64,000 bases of DNA from Lachnospiraceae bacterium (GCA_022510745.1 JAFLSY010000003.1:276677-340676), one strand, 5' to 3'. Counted from the stretch's first letter, positions 55,571-63,872 are shown. Notes: generated from the letters alone by a model not told the origin. Made by a program: numbers and translations.

Positions 55571-55783
55571 AACAATGTCTTTATCATAACACAATTTCTT
55601 GAGTTTATCCTTAGTTGCGGCTTCCGCAAAGATCATCAATGGTCCGAGCGTATCAACAATCAACTGAACTCTATCTATGGGCATTTCCGTGTCAATCGGA
55701 CAGGAGAAATTACCATTGTACAGAACACCCATGAAAGCCGCAATATTCTCGGCACTCTTCTCCATATATACAATGACTGAAAT
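55553..55783 (-). pseudogene. Fragment of a third adenylation (A-domain) gene
   Basis: The minus strand reads VIVYMEKSAENIAAFMGV then LYNGNFSCPIDTEMPIDRVQ, matching residues about 54-125 of the adenylation proteins at 49620 and 57973, closer to the former. Both the first 50 residues and all after 125 are lost, the latter at the join with the IS110 fragment. It shows that the module GNAT (55816) - A-domain - carrier (54665) was once complete. Confidence 0.8.
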
Positions 55784-55815
55784 TTAATGTCATATTTTTT
55801 TCCTTTTATAACATA

Positions 55816-56679
55816 TTAGACCAAATCTGTTTTCTGCAAAATCCAGTCGTTGGCATACTTATCTGTCCATTGATATCCTAAACTCTTATGGTATCTTATG
55901 GATGCATCGTTATCTGTCAGTATCCAGCCTTGTCCAAAATCAACTTTATTTTCGAATGTCCATTTTAATCTTCGAAATGCAAGCATTGGCGCAATCCCCA
56001 TCATTTTGTATTCTTCCTTTACCGCAAAAACTCCATCCCGTGCAACTCCATCGTGAGCATAAGCTATACTCGCTGCACAGATTTGATTTTGCTTGTCCAA
56101 AATGCATAAATAGGAACCTGGAATCATCATTTGCTTTTCCTGTTCTGTTAGATAACTCATTTGATAATCTTTTACTATATCGGAAGCCAAGATAAGATCT
56201 TCTATCTCTTTATAGCAGGAATAATCTGCCTCAACGCAACGAAAACCTTTCTTTTCCATGGCCAAAAAAAATTTTTCTAAACGAGAACAATTCTTCCAAA
56301 TTTCGCTCATTCTTCCCTGTATCTGAAAAGATGTACCGGCAAGATTAAACTCATTTCTCTCTAAATTTTTTTCAAATTCGACTAATTTTTCATCTTGTTG
56401 ATTTTTTCGATATATGTTTCGCACCAATAACTTCTTATGCCGTTTGGAAATGCTAAACACTCCTCCTGCCTCCACATACATACAAACCCTATAATAGCTT
56501 TCCTCATCAAAATAGAAAAAAAGTCCTTCTTCATTATTCTCATATTCCACTCTTCCCAAACTGATATACCGATCTATATCCTTTGGCATAAAATAGAAAT
56601 TAGAATAAAAAGCTTTGTGTTCTTTTCTAAATTCTCTAACCAATATTTTATATTCTTCTATGTCCTTCAATCTATTCAT
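55816..56679 (-). CDS. Paralogous GNAT-like acyltransferase, copy 3
   Basis: 287 residues with the same two-part layout as the copies at 52231 and 53177: IEEYKILVREFRKEHKAFYSN, FFYFDEESYYRVCMYV, then VFAVKEEYKMMGIAPMLAFRR and GWILTDNDASIRYHKSLGY. The MGIAPML loop fits the acyl-CoA/pantetheine site. GAGGAGG is 13 bases before ATG 56679, a long gap. It stands between the intact decarboxylase gene and the broken adenylation fragment. Confidence 0.72.
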   Translation of the reverse strand: MNRLKDIEEYKILVREFRKEHKAFYSNFYFMPKDIDRYISLGRVEYENNEEGLFFYFDEESYYRVCMYVEAGGVFSISKRHKKLLVRNIYRKNQQDEKLVEFEKNLERNEFNLAGTSFQIQGRMSEIWKNCSRLEKFFLAMEKKGFRCVEADYSCYKEIEDLILASDIVKDYQMSYLTEQEKQMMIPGSYLCILDKQNQICAASIAYAHDGVARDGVFAVKEEYKMMGIAPMLAFRRLKWTFENKVDFGQGWILTDNDASIRYHKSLGYQWTDKYANDWILQKTDLV

Positions 56680-56780
56680 TTAGATTTTATGCCTCCTCGG
56701 TTAGGATTCTTCTATCAATTTTAGAATTGATTGCATGTAATATCTCCTAGATTTTTCTTTGCATTTTTCTCTCCTTAAAT

Positions 56781-57971
56781 TTATTGATTTATTTGATAAG
56801 TTTCCACCGTATCTCTAGCCAGTATCAGTTCATTGTGCGTCAGCAGATAGATTTTTGGCATCCTCCTGCTTAAGAACAGATAAATTCCCTCCGTTACGGA
56901 ATACGCTCCTATCTTTTCAAATACAAATATATCACCGACATTGACCTGTTCGATGTTTATATTTCTTACTAAAACATCCGCTGATGTACATAGGGAGCCA
57001 CAGATGCAAAGCCCCCCTTTTTTATCCGTCGGATTCTTTATCTCTATCTCGGATATATCCTTGTCTTCCCTTTGATAAAACCTGACAGGCGGCACTCTCA
57101 CTCCCATGACCTGTCCGTAATAATTCACATGGTTTATACCGCCGTCCACGATGCAGTATCTCTGTCCTGCATTTTGTTTCACATCCACGATTGATGTGAT
57201 ATAAAATCCGCAGTCCGCTGTTAAAAACCTGCCCGTTTCAAGCGTCAGATGTCGCTTGTCCGCCATCTTACAGAATGCTGCGGCACATTCATCTGACAAC
57301 CCTTCGGTATCTTCTTTGGAAAAAAATTCGACACCAAAACCGGGACCGTATTCTAAGACATTTATATTAAACCGATACTTCTCTTCTATTTCCCCACACA
57401 GCGCATCCAGTTCACTCAATTCATCCAAAACTTTGGATTCTTTTTTCTGGGTTCCTGAATAATACTGGATTCCTTCAATCGACAGATGGGGATATTCTTC
57501 TCTTTGTTCAATGATCCTCTCAATCACATCCCTGTCCATTCCAAACTGATTGCCACTGGATAAGCGGAGAAGAATATGTATATCCGTTCCCGTCTTTTGT
57601 GTACATTCATCCATTAGTTCTAACTGCGAAAGTGACTCTATCGTGAATGTCCTGACACCCCATTCCAGAGCCTGCAGGATATCCTGTCTTTCTTTATTGA
57701 CTCCTGATAGGACTACTTTCTCCATACGGATGTTTTTATCCTTGCAAATGCATAACTCTCCGTGGGAACAGACTTCAAATTTATTGAGTACAGAATTAAG
57801 TGGCTGTATCAGGAAAGGGTTGGCTTTCATGGCATAACACAACTCAATCCGCGGTGTGTTTCCACATTTTTCTTTTATATATTCCACTCTTTGATATAAT
57901 CTGTCCACATCAAAGACAAATGCCGGTGTGGACTCAGCATCAATTAATCGTTTTAATAGTTCTTTTTCCAT
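56781..57971 (-). CDS. PLP-dependent decarboxylase, alanine-racemase fold (DAP/ornithine decarboxylase family)
   Basis: 396 residues. The PLP Lys49 lies in CYAMKANPFL, the phosphate-binding part in GQVMGVRVPP/LEYGPGFGVEF, and Cys328 in GSLCTSADVLV is the essential residue of the partner active site. Typical members decarboxylate free diaminopimelate, ornithine, lysine or arginine; BtrK of butirosin synthesis instead decarboxylates glutamate bound to a carrier protein. Here the gene starts one base after the stop of an adenylation enzyme with a carrier gene next to that, so a BtrK-like action on a carrier-bound amino acid is the best guess. This remains inference. Confidence 0.85.
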   Translation of the reverse strand: MEKELLKRLIDAESTPAFVFDVDRLYQRVEYIKEKCGNTPRIELCYAMKANPFLIQPLNSVLNKFEVCSHGELCICKDKNIRMEKVVLSGVNKERQDILQALEWGVRTFTIESLSQLELMDECTQKTGTDIHILLRLSSGNQFGMDRDVIERIIEQREEYPHLSIEGIQYYSGTQKKESKVLDELSELDALCGEIEEKYRFNINVLEYGPGFGVEFFSKEDTEGLSDECAAAFCKMADKRHLTLETGRFLTADCGFYITSIVDVKQNAGQRYCIVDGGINHVNYYGQVMGVRVPPVRFYQREDKDISEIEIKNPTDKKGGLCICGSLCTSADVLVRNINIEQVNVGDIFVFEKIGAYSVTEGIYLFLSRRMPKIYLLTHNELILARDTVETYQINQ

Positions 57972-57972
57972 C

Positions 57973-59487
57973 TCACTTCTGCTCCAAATAGCTCTGTCTA
58001 AGCAATTTCCTGTCGATCTTTCCGTTAGGTGTCAATGGCATCGTCTCCACCGTGACATATCTTTCAGGAATCACATATTTAATCAGTTTACCTCGGAGCG
58101 CCTTTTTGATAGCAAGCTTTTCTGCAGTACCCTGATAAAAAGCGACTATCTCTTGTTTGTCTTCATCATACAGGCAGCAGACCCGTTCCACACCTTCAAT
58201 TTCATTCATGCAGGCCTCGATCTCCCCCATTTCAATCCGGTGACCCATATGCTTAATCTGGAAATCTCTCCTGCCCACGTAGACAAGATTCCCGTCTTCT
58301 CTGTAGAATGCTATATCGCCCGTGCGATATATCTGTTCATTATTTTTATCATTCAGTGGATTTTGCACGAAGGCCGCTTCGGTCTTTTCTCTATCCCGGA
58401 AATAACCAAGTCCAAGGGTGGAACCTGCCACACATATCTCGCCTTCTACCTTTGGTTCCACAACCTCATTCTGCCCTTCATCCAGCAGAAACACCCTTTC
58501 ATTCGGAAAGGCCTTGCCAATCGGAATCTTGTCCTCATTCAATGTTCTGTCAATAATGTAGTATGTACAGTTACAAGTAATCTCCGTAGGTCCGTACAGA
58601 TTGACGAACATGGCATCCGGCAGTACGCGCATCCACTCCCTAAGATGGTTCACCGGCATCACCTCACCGCTGAACAGTACTTTATTAACAGATGTCGGAA
58701 CTTTATAGGAAAAGCTCTTCAATGTCGTAATAACACACAATGCCGATACTGCCCATATAAGAGTTGTTATCTTCTCCGCTTCCAGTACATCCAATATCTT
58801 CTTGGGAAAGGCAAAATAATCCTTTGGTATGATATAGAGCGTGGCTCCGGTCAACAGCATAGAATAGATATCCTTTACCGAGACATCGAAATCAAAGGGG
58901 GCCTGATTGCCTATAATATCTTCGGAAGTAATACCGAATATCTCTACAAAATAGTGGATAAATTCTATTACCGCTCTGTGGCTTACCACCACACCTTTGG
59001 GCGTCCCCGTAGAGCCGGATGTAAAATTAACATATAAGGCATCCGTATCTATTGCTTTATTCTTTACAACATTCAGCTTATCTTCCTGTATTTTTGCCTT
59101 AAGCAGATCCTCTGCCATGAGTATCTTAGCGGAATGTCTCATCTCCTTTAAGGCAGGTAAATGTTCCCCGTCCGTAATTACGACAGGGGCATCCAGCACT
59201 TCAAGTATCTTCTCTATTCTGTTCGCAGGCTGTACGGGGTTCAACAAACTGTAGGAACCACCTGCGTATGTTATTCCCCAGAAGACTTCCAACGCCACGA
59301 TTCCTTTTTCCATATAGACAGGAATCGCGTCCCCAAATATATCATGTTCTGTCAGGGCGCTTCCTATGGCTTTAGCATTCCGGCACAACTCTGCAAAGCT
59401 GCATTCCCCACTCGTATCCCTGACCGCTGTCTTATCTTTATAGAGTCTTGCCGCATTTTCAAGCAGCTCAACAACATTTCTTTCCAT
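57973..59487 (-). CDS. Amino acid adenylation protein (DltA/NRPS A-domain type), stand-alone
   Basis: 504 residues with all A-domain motifs: NFTSGSTGTPKGV (155-166), FDFDVSVKDIYSM with the Asp that holds the amino group, LFSGEVMPVNHLREW, NLYGPTEITCNCT, YRTGDIAFY, FQIKHMGHRIEMGEIEA and Lys490 in TPNGKIDR. The D-Ala-specific Cys of DltA (FCGE) is Ser here (FSGE), so the substrate may not be D-Ala. Carrier gene 59544 precedes it by 56 bases and the decarboxylase follows by one base. It probably loads an amino acid on that carrier. Confidence 0.88.
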   Translation of the reverse strand: MERNVVELLENAARLYKDKTAVRDTSGECSFAELCRNAKAIGSALTEHDIFGDAIPVYMEKGIVALEVFWGITYAGGSYSLLNPVQPANRIEKILEVLDAPVVITDGEHLPALKEMRHSAKILMAEDLLKAKIQEDKLNVVKNKAIDTDALYVNFTSGSTGTPKGVVVSHRAVIEFIHYFVEIFGITSEDIIGNQAPFDFDVSVKDIYSMLLTGATLYIIPKDYFAFPKKILDVLEAEKITTLIWAVSALCVITTLKSFSYKVPTSVNKVLFSGEVMPVNHLREWMRVLPDAMFVNLYGPTEITCNCTYYIIDRTLNEDKIPIGKAFPNERVFLLDEGQNEVVEPKVEGEICVAGSTLGLGYFRDREKTEAAFVQNPLNDKNNEQIYRTGDIAFYREDGNLVYVGRRDFQIKHMGHRIEMGEIEACMNEIEGVERVCCLYDEDKQEIVAFYQGTAEKLAIKKALRGKLIKYVIPERYVTVETMPLTPNGKIDRKLLRQSYLEQK

Positions 59488-59543
59488 ACTTTTCTCCTAA
59501 CCAACCGGTTCCAATGTCGGGAAGCACCATGATCCTTCTGCTC

Positions 59544-59771
59544 CTATGCCAAGATATTTTCCATCAGCTGAATAATGGATTCCGCTGTACGGAAATTGTC
59601 CGGTGTCACTAGATCAACATCAATATCCACACCAAAGGCTTCTTCTAATTCAACCACCATGTTCACGATGTCAAAAGAATCTAAGATGCCAGATACCAGC
59701 AGATCTTTGTCTAAATCTGCCACAATCTCCTCATTGATCTCTTTTAACTGCTCCAAAATCTTCTCTCTCAT
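59544..59771 (-). CDS. DltC-like carrier protein
   Basis: 75 residues, MREKILEQLKEINEEIVADL, SGILDSFDIVNMVVELEEAF, Ser32 for the 4'-phosphopantetheine arm. It is encoded between the GNAT at 59801 and its presumed loading enzyme at 57973. AAAGGAAAG lies upstream of ATG 59771. Near-identical to the carrier at 54665. Confidence 0.88.
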   Translation of the reverse strand: MREKILEQLKEINEEIVADLDKDLLVSGILDSFDIVNMVVELEEAFGVDIDVDLVTPDNFRTAESIIQLMENILA

Positions 59772-59800
59772 ATCTTCTTTCCTTTCTATTTATGTATTTA

Positions 59801-60616
59801 TTACTTCTCCCGCCCGGTCTTTACCAGTTTTCCATATTCCCCACACTCCGTATAGACCGCCCTGTGGTAGCGGACTGTCTTGTCCGATATAGCAAAGGCA
59901 TAGGGGGTCTTCCCCTCCTTTATCAGCTGCCCCCCAAGAAATTTAACCAGTGCTTCATAGCATCCCAGTCCACGGTACTCCGGCCTGATAACCAGACCGC
60001 TTACCACAGCAACATCTTCTGCCTCAGCGAATGTCGCATTGTGAGCGATGATCCTGCCATCCATCCGTATGATAGCACTGCGCCCTGTATGTGTGCGAAT
60101 CCTCTCTGCAAGCTGTCTAGCTAGGTCATCCTCCTGATAATTAACACGGAAAGTATCATCGGAACATAACAGTTTTGCAATCTCCGCCGCATCATCCGCC
60201 ACCGCCTCCGTGACCTCTAACGCACACGATTTCTCTCCTCCCATTACCCTAAAGGCCCTGCGGATATGGCTTACATCGAACACTGAACCGTAAGCGGCAT
60301 CATAACCGCTGCAAACCCCTTCCAACTGCTCTATAATGTCCCGCCTTGCCGATACCATTGTCACCGGGTACTCCTGCAGAAGATTCAGGATTGGTTCCAC
60401 ATCAATACCCCTTTTATGGCTGTATATCTGAAAACTGTCAAAATATTTCATCACCACAAGTTCTATCTGACCGCTCTGCTCCTGCAGCCACACAGCCAAG
60501 TTCTCCGAGGCTACCCCATAGTTCAGGATATCGATATACATGTAGATACATTCGGCAACTGCTTTCTTTAAATAATCCAGGATTGCACCCTGGTCCTGCT
60601 GTACTGCTCTCCTCAT
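59801..60616 (-). CDS. GNAT acyltransferase with canonical CoA-binding loop
   Basis: About 271 residues from ATG 60616 (GGGGGAG just upstream; the ATG at 60634 is an alternative). The C-terminal GNAT domain has VVSGLVIRPEYRGLGCYEAL, where RGLG is the pyrophosphate/pantetheine loop, and AFAISDKTVRYHRAVY as the last conserved segment. The N-terminal 130 residues are a separate helical/beta domain. It is not a close paralog of the 52231/53177/55816 group. It is first in the module GNAT-carrier-adenylation-decarboxylase and is transcribed from the strong promoter at 61023-61051. Confidence 0.8.
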   Translation of the reverse strand: MRRAVQQDQGAILDYLKKAVAECIYMYIDILNYGVASENLAVWLQEQSGQIELVVMKYFDSFQIYSHKRGIDVEPILNLLQEYPVTMVSARRDIIEQLEGVCSGYDAAYGSVFDVSHIRRAFRVMGGEKSCALEVTEAVADDAAEIAKLLCSDDTFRVNYQEDDLARQLAERIRTHTGRSAIIRMDGRIIAHNATFAEAEDVAVVSGLVIRPEYRGLGCYEALVKFLGGQLIKEGKTPYAFAISDKTVRYHRAVYTECGEYGKLVKTGREK

Positions 60617-61015
60617 AGACTCCCCCAGAATCATGGCCTCTTTTGTAGTACTGTCCGCTTTCTATGTAATTATCGGCATTCCTCCATACAGTCGGCCGAT
60701 TTTTTTCAACGATGTCTAATTCCAAAAACTTGAAATATCCTTTAAGACCGCTGACAATCTCTGCTAAAAAATAGAATCCTACACTTCGGTAAGGTATAAT
60801 GAAAGTACCACCAATCATCACTTTACCAAAAGGCGGATTCTGTAATGAGTAAAACACAAATCTCTAACAGTTTCAGCAATAATCTTAAGGCTTCTTTCCT
60901 AAATAAGCAGATATCTGCAAATATGACTTGCACACATGTCCGCTGCTTTAAGATTTGGCACTTGCCGAATCCAATATAAATTCTGCGAAAAGGTTTCTGA
61001 TAAAAATAAAACCAC
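60617..61015 (-). other. Long untranslated leader of the adenylation-decarboxylase module
   Basis: About 400 bases lie between the promoter 61023-61051 and the first gene. I see no T-box, riboswitch or terminator that I can name. A 44-codon plus-strand frame (60845-60979) has a ribosome-like AAAGGCGG and a TATAAT at 60795-60800 before it, but resembles nothing I know. A minus-strand frame beginning at 60857 runs into the GNAT gene in another frame and is probably chance. Confidence 0.4.
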
Positions 61016-61022
61016 TATGTCA

Positions 61023-61051
61023 ATTATATATAATGCATGAATTTTTGTCAA
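61023..61051 (-). promoter_or_regulatory. Strong promoter of the adenylation-decarboxylase module
   Basis: On the minus strand TTGACA (61046-61051), 17-base spacer, TATAAT (61023-61028): a full consensus match. It drives the genes from 60616 leftward. The 61052-61215 interval upstream shows only a small dyad (ATGGAAG/CTTCCAT near 61109-61124). Confidence 0.85.
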
Positions 61052-61215
61052 TCGTTATTGCGGAATATAAAAACATTGCACAAAATGGCAAAATAAGGGA
61101 GGAATCGGCGATGGAAGCCCTTCCATACCCATTTTATCGGCAGTTTTCCATAGTTTCTTTACATGCCGGAAACGATGTTGCATTAGGGAATGGTCTTAGC
61201 TGCACTTTTCTCATA

Positions 61216-62334
61216 TCACTTTCCTAAACTGTTCTCGCAATGATACAAAAATCTTTCCAGATTCCAGCCATCACTGTCTTCCATAATAAGAGGAGCTTTT
61301 TCAAACAGAATTCTGTCAAAACAGACTCTAACTGTCTCATTTATGGGAATCACATCCTGATACATTTTCCCTTCCATAGTTGTCAAATCAATGACTGCTG
61401 CTCCGCCTGCGCCCCAAAAGGTTACGATCAATTTATCTCCCATACGGGTGAAAACCGGGGTCATCTCTATTTCCCAGTAAATATTGGGAATTTCATGTAA
61501 TTTCAGAATCGATTTTAAAATACGGTTCTCTTTATCCAGCAAAAATAATTCTTCACGTGTGCCCGATGCCACAAATACCTTCGATCCTGCCGCATAAATA
61601 CAGGCATATGGTGCCCCACCCAAACTGCACTTATCCCACATGGGAAAAGCATACCTTTCTCTTTCTCCTTGCCCCGGATTCCATCTGACAATATCTGCGT
61701 GATTCCATGATGTATACCAGAAATCCTGCCCATCATATGCTATGTGCCCCACCCCTGTATCCGGAAGCAGATGAGTTTTTGTTTCCCTGTTTTCCAAATC
61801 CGTAATCGTTAATTCTCTGGTTCCTACTCTGACTGAAAAAAAGCGGTGTTCATCCAAATCTCCATGAAAAAAATGATTTCTGTCGGTTTGAACTGCCCAC
61901 CAACTCTCCTTATTCAACTGTCCGTCAAAGTCAAGTGCCCACAGTCCAAATCCGCCTCCGCAGGGCAGCAGATATATTTTATCCTGCCACACGTGAAAAT
62001 TCCACAGGGCATTCTGTGATGCTCCGTACTCACCTTCCGGCTCATAGACCTTTTGTTCTTTACTTTCTAAATCATAGACATGAATCCTCTTTTTTCCCTG
62101 AGGCAGGAAGTATATTTTATTCCCCAGTCGACAACATTCAAAATGAAGCTCCTTCGCTTCTAATGCTTCTCCTGAAAAAGGCTCCATACTCTCTACATTC
62201 CATGTCTCTCTGTCCACTATAACAAGTGCATTACAGGAACGATTAGAAAAGTAAAGTTTCTTCTCATCCATCACAAAACATGGTGCGCTTAAATAAAGAC
62301 GATTTTCCATATAAATATCCATCTTACTGCTCAT
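61216..62334 (-). CDS. Beta-propeller-like protein, function unknown
   Basis: ATG 62334 has GAGGAG upstream and overlaps the end of the LicD gene by 11 bases. The 372-residue protein has no signal peptide. It shows repeated units of about 50 residues in which a hydrophobic strand is followed by W/Y and G-x-K/D turns (CRLGNKIYFLPQGKKRIHVYD; VWQDKIYLLPCGGGFG; GSKVFVASGTREELFLLDKE; GDKLIVTFWGAGGAAVIDL). This resembles a six-bladed beta-propeller. Translational overlap with LicD suggests a shared task, perhaps glycan or protein binding. No catalytic residues can be assigned. Confidence 0.65.
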   Translation of the reverse strand: MSSKMDIYMENRLYLSAPCFVMDEKKLYFSNRSCNALVIVDRETWNVESMEPFSGEALEAKELHFECCRLGNKIYFLPQGKKRIHVYDLESKEQKVYEPEGEYGASQNALWNFHVWQDKIYLLPCGGGFGLWALDFDGQLNKESWWAVQTDRNHFFHGDLDEHRFFSVRVGTRELTITDLENRETKTHLLPDTGVGHIAYDGQDFWYTSWNHADIVRWNPGQGERERYAFPMWDKCSLGGAPYACIYAAGSKVFVASGTREELFLLDKENRILKSILKLHEIPNIYWEIEMTPVFTRMGDKLIVTFWGAGGAAVIDLTTMEGKMYQDVIPINETVRVCFDRILFEKAPLIMEDSDGWNLERFLYHCENSLGK

Positions 62335-63760
62335 GGAATGTACTCTCCTCATCAAAATGTGTGATCATAATTGGCTTACCTGCATTCTGGAACGGCTGTA
62401 AAACAGCATTCATATCCCCGTAATAGGCATCACAGCGTGCCACCGCGCGTTCCGTATTGTCCGTCTCGTCACATATTCCAAAGTCCGCAGACTGATAGTT
62501 CTTCAGAATCTGCTGATAACGTCTGCTCAAATCCGGCGAAACCTGATCCAATACTTTCTTCATAAGGGGATGCGGTCTCCACCATAAGGTAAATTGATCC
62601 TTTTTGGTCTCAAATACTTTGATAATTTGTTCCAATTTATCCAGTGCTTTATCGCCATTCATCGCAAACATATTAGGGTCATTTGCGCTTAAAATCAGTT
62701 TCTTTATAGAACCGTCTTTTTTTGTTACGATAGGAAGCCACTCCTCGGGAATTTCTGTTGATTCCTCCTCATTCGTTTTTCCCGCATATTCCCTCAACTG
62801 CCTCAGTTGTCTTAAATAACAGGGATATTCATGTATTCCGGTATTTTTAACATGAACCCAATACGAACCATATATTCTTTTTAATATCTGATCATACCCA
62901 GAGGGTATCGGCACCATGAAACTTTCAAAGGCAGCCCCATACACTTCATTGAACCATTCCTTGGGAAATATTACAGACTCCTGTCTGGAATACCCCACAT
63001 ACATCACCAGATCATCCGATTTCTCCTCATTGTATTTCATGGCTACATGGTTTGCAAACTTCCACATTTCCGAACAAAGAGAGTACCATTTTTCCTCCCT
63101 AAACAGCCGGTGGTCAATAGGAAAATGATAAGTTTTTTCTATATATGCAAGGCCTTTTTCTATTTCTCTTTTTATGCCTTGTATTCTTTCCTGAATCTCT
63201 GCCTCGCTCTCACCGTCCTGTGCGCCGTATTCTTTCCGATCCAGTATTCTGGCCAACTGCGCAACCCGTCCTAACAAAAGAAATGTGTTCTTCTGCATCT
63301 CCCTATCCGCCTCATTCCGGGGCAGATAATCCAATGGAAAGATATCTATCCCCACGGTGAAGGGACAGTTGTGAAACTGTTCCAGCCATTCCTTTTCAAT
63401 GCTGATACTGCTTCCATTGTTTACACAGGTATGGTACTGGTCGTATTCCTCATTAGCAAGGGGCCCCCGAACACGGTATCCCTCAGGCAGCTCCTTGTGC
63501 AACACTTCCATCAATTTATTGTAATCGTTCCGGATAAGCCATATATCCAGATCATCATCCCAGGGCACAAATCCCTCATGGCGGATTGCTCCCAACAAGG
63601 TGCCGTATGCCGCATACCAGGTTAAGCCGTATTTATCACATACTTCAGCAATCTTCTGCAGCAGTTCCATCTCCGATGCCCACACGGTTTTCATAGTAGC
63701 ATCCAGATAGAATCTGTCCCTGATCTCCTGATTAAAGAAACCTTCCTGAAACTCCAGCAT
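62324..63760 (-). CDS. LicD-family phosphotransferase fused to a CDP-glycerol-transferase-like domain
   Basis: 478 residues. The N-terminal half has GTLLGAIRHEGFVPWDDDLD (residues 53-72), the LicD nucleotidyltransferase-fold motif with catalytic Asp residues, and GIDIFPLDYLP. The last 130 residues (KKLILSANDPNMF, FTLWWRPHPLMKKVLD, DAYYGDMNAVLQPF) match the C-terminal part of TagF/TagB-like CDP-glycerol transferases, where WRPHP is typical. LicD enzymes move phosphocholine or similar groups from CDP carriers to glycans. AAGGAG precedes ATG 63760. The substrate may be made by the nucleotidyltransferase-aminotransferase at 28991. Confidence 0.85.
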   Translation of the reverse strand: MLEFQEGFFNQEIRDRFYLDATMKTVWASEMELLQKIAEVCDKYGLTWYAAYGTLLGAIRHEGFVPWDDDLDIWLIRNDYNKLMEVLHKELPEGYRVRGPLANEEYDQYHTCVNNGSSISIEKEWLEQFHNCPFTVGIDIFPLDYLPRNEADREMQKNTFLLLGRVAQLARILDRKEYGAQDGESEAEIQERIQGIKREIEKGLAYIEKTYHFPIDHRLFREEKWYSLCSEMWKFANHVAMKYNEEKSDDLVMYVGYSRQESVIFPKEWFNEVYGAAFESFMVPIPSGYDQILKRIYGSYWVHVKNTGIHEYPCYLRQLRQLREYAGKTNEEESTEIPEEWLPIVTKKDGSIKKLILSANDPNMFAMNGDKALDKLEQIIKVFETKKDQFTLWWRPHPLMKKVLDQVSPDLSRRYQQILKNYQSADFGICDETDNTERAVARCDAYYGDMNAVLQPFQNAGKPIMITHFDEESTFHEQ

Positions 63761-63807
63761 ATCCGCTCCTTCCTGTATGCCTACAAATGAATATTTACCT
63801 ACTTTTT

Positions 63808-63836
63808 ATCTTAAAAAATAAGCACCGGCCTGTCAA
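63808..63836 (-). promoter_or_regulatory. Promoter of the licD-like operon
   Basis: TTGACA (63831-63836), 17-base spacer, TAAGAT (63808-63813) on the minus strand, about 45 bases before ATG 63760. An 11-bp word, TAAGCACCGGC, is repeated at 63819-63829 (in the spacer) and 63853-63863, which may be a regulator site. Confidence 0.75.
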
Positions 63837-63872
63837 CCGCTTTTAGTGATTCTAAGCACCGGCGCAAGGAAT

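Noticed and set aside
49620..59487. A conventional NRPS cluster
   Set aside because: There are adenylation and carrier proteins but no condensation or thioesterase domain; all parts are stand-alone and set among sugar enzymes.
57973..59771. A dlt operon for D-alanylation of teichoic acid
   Set aside because: DltA- and DltC-like genes are present but no DltB or DltD, and the DltA substrate-pocket Cys is replaced by Ser.
60438..60857. Minus-strand frame of 139 codons overlapping the start of the GNAT gene
   Set aside because: Its second half lies out of frame inside the GNAT gene and its first half lacks a ribosome site or recognisable domain.
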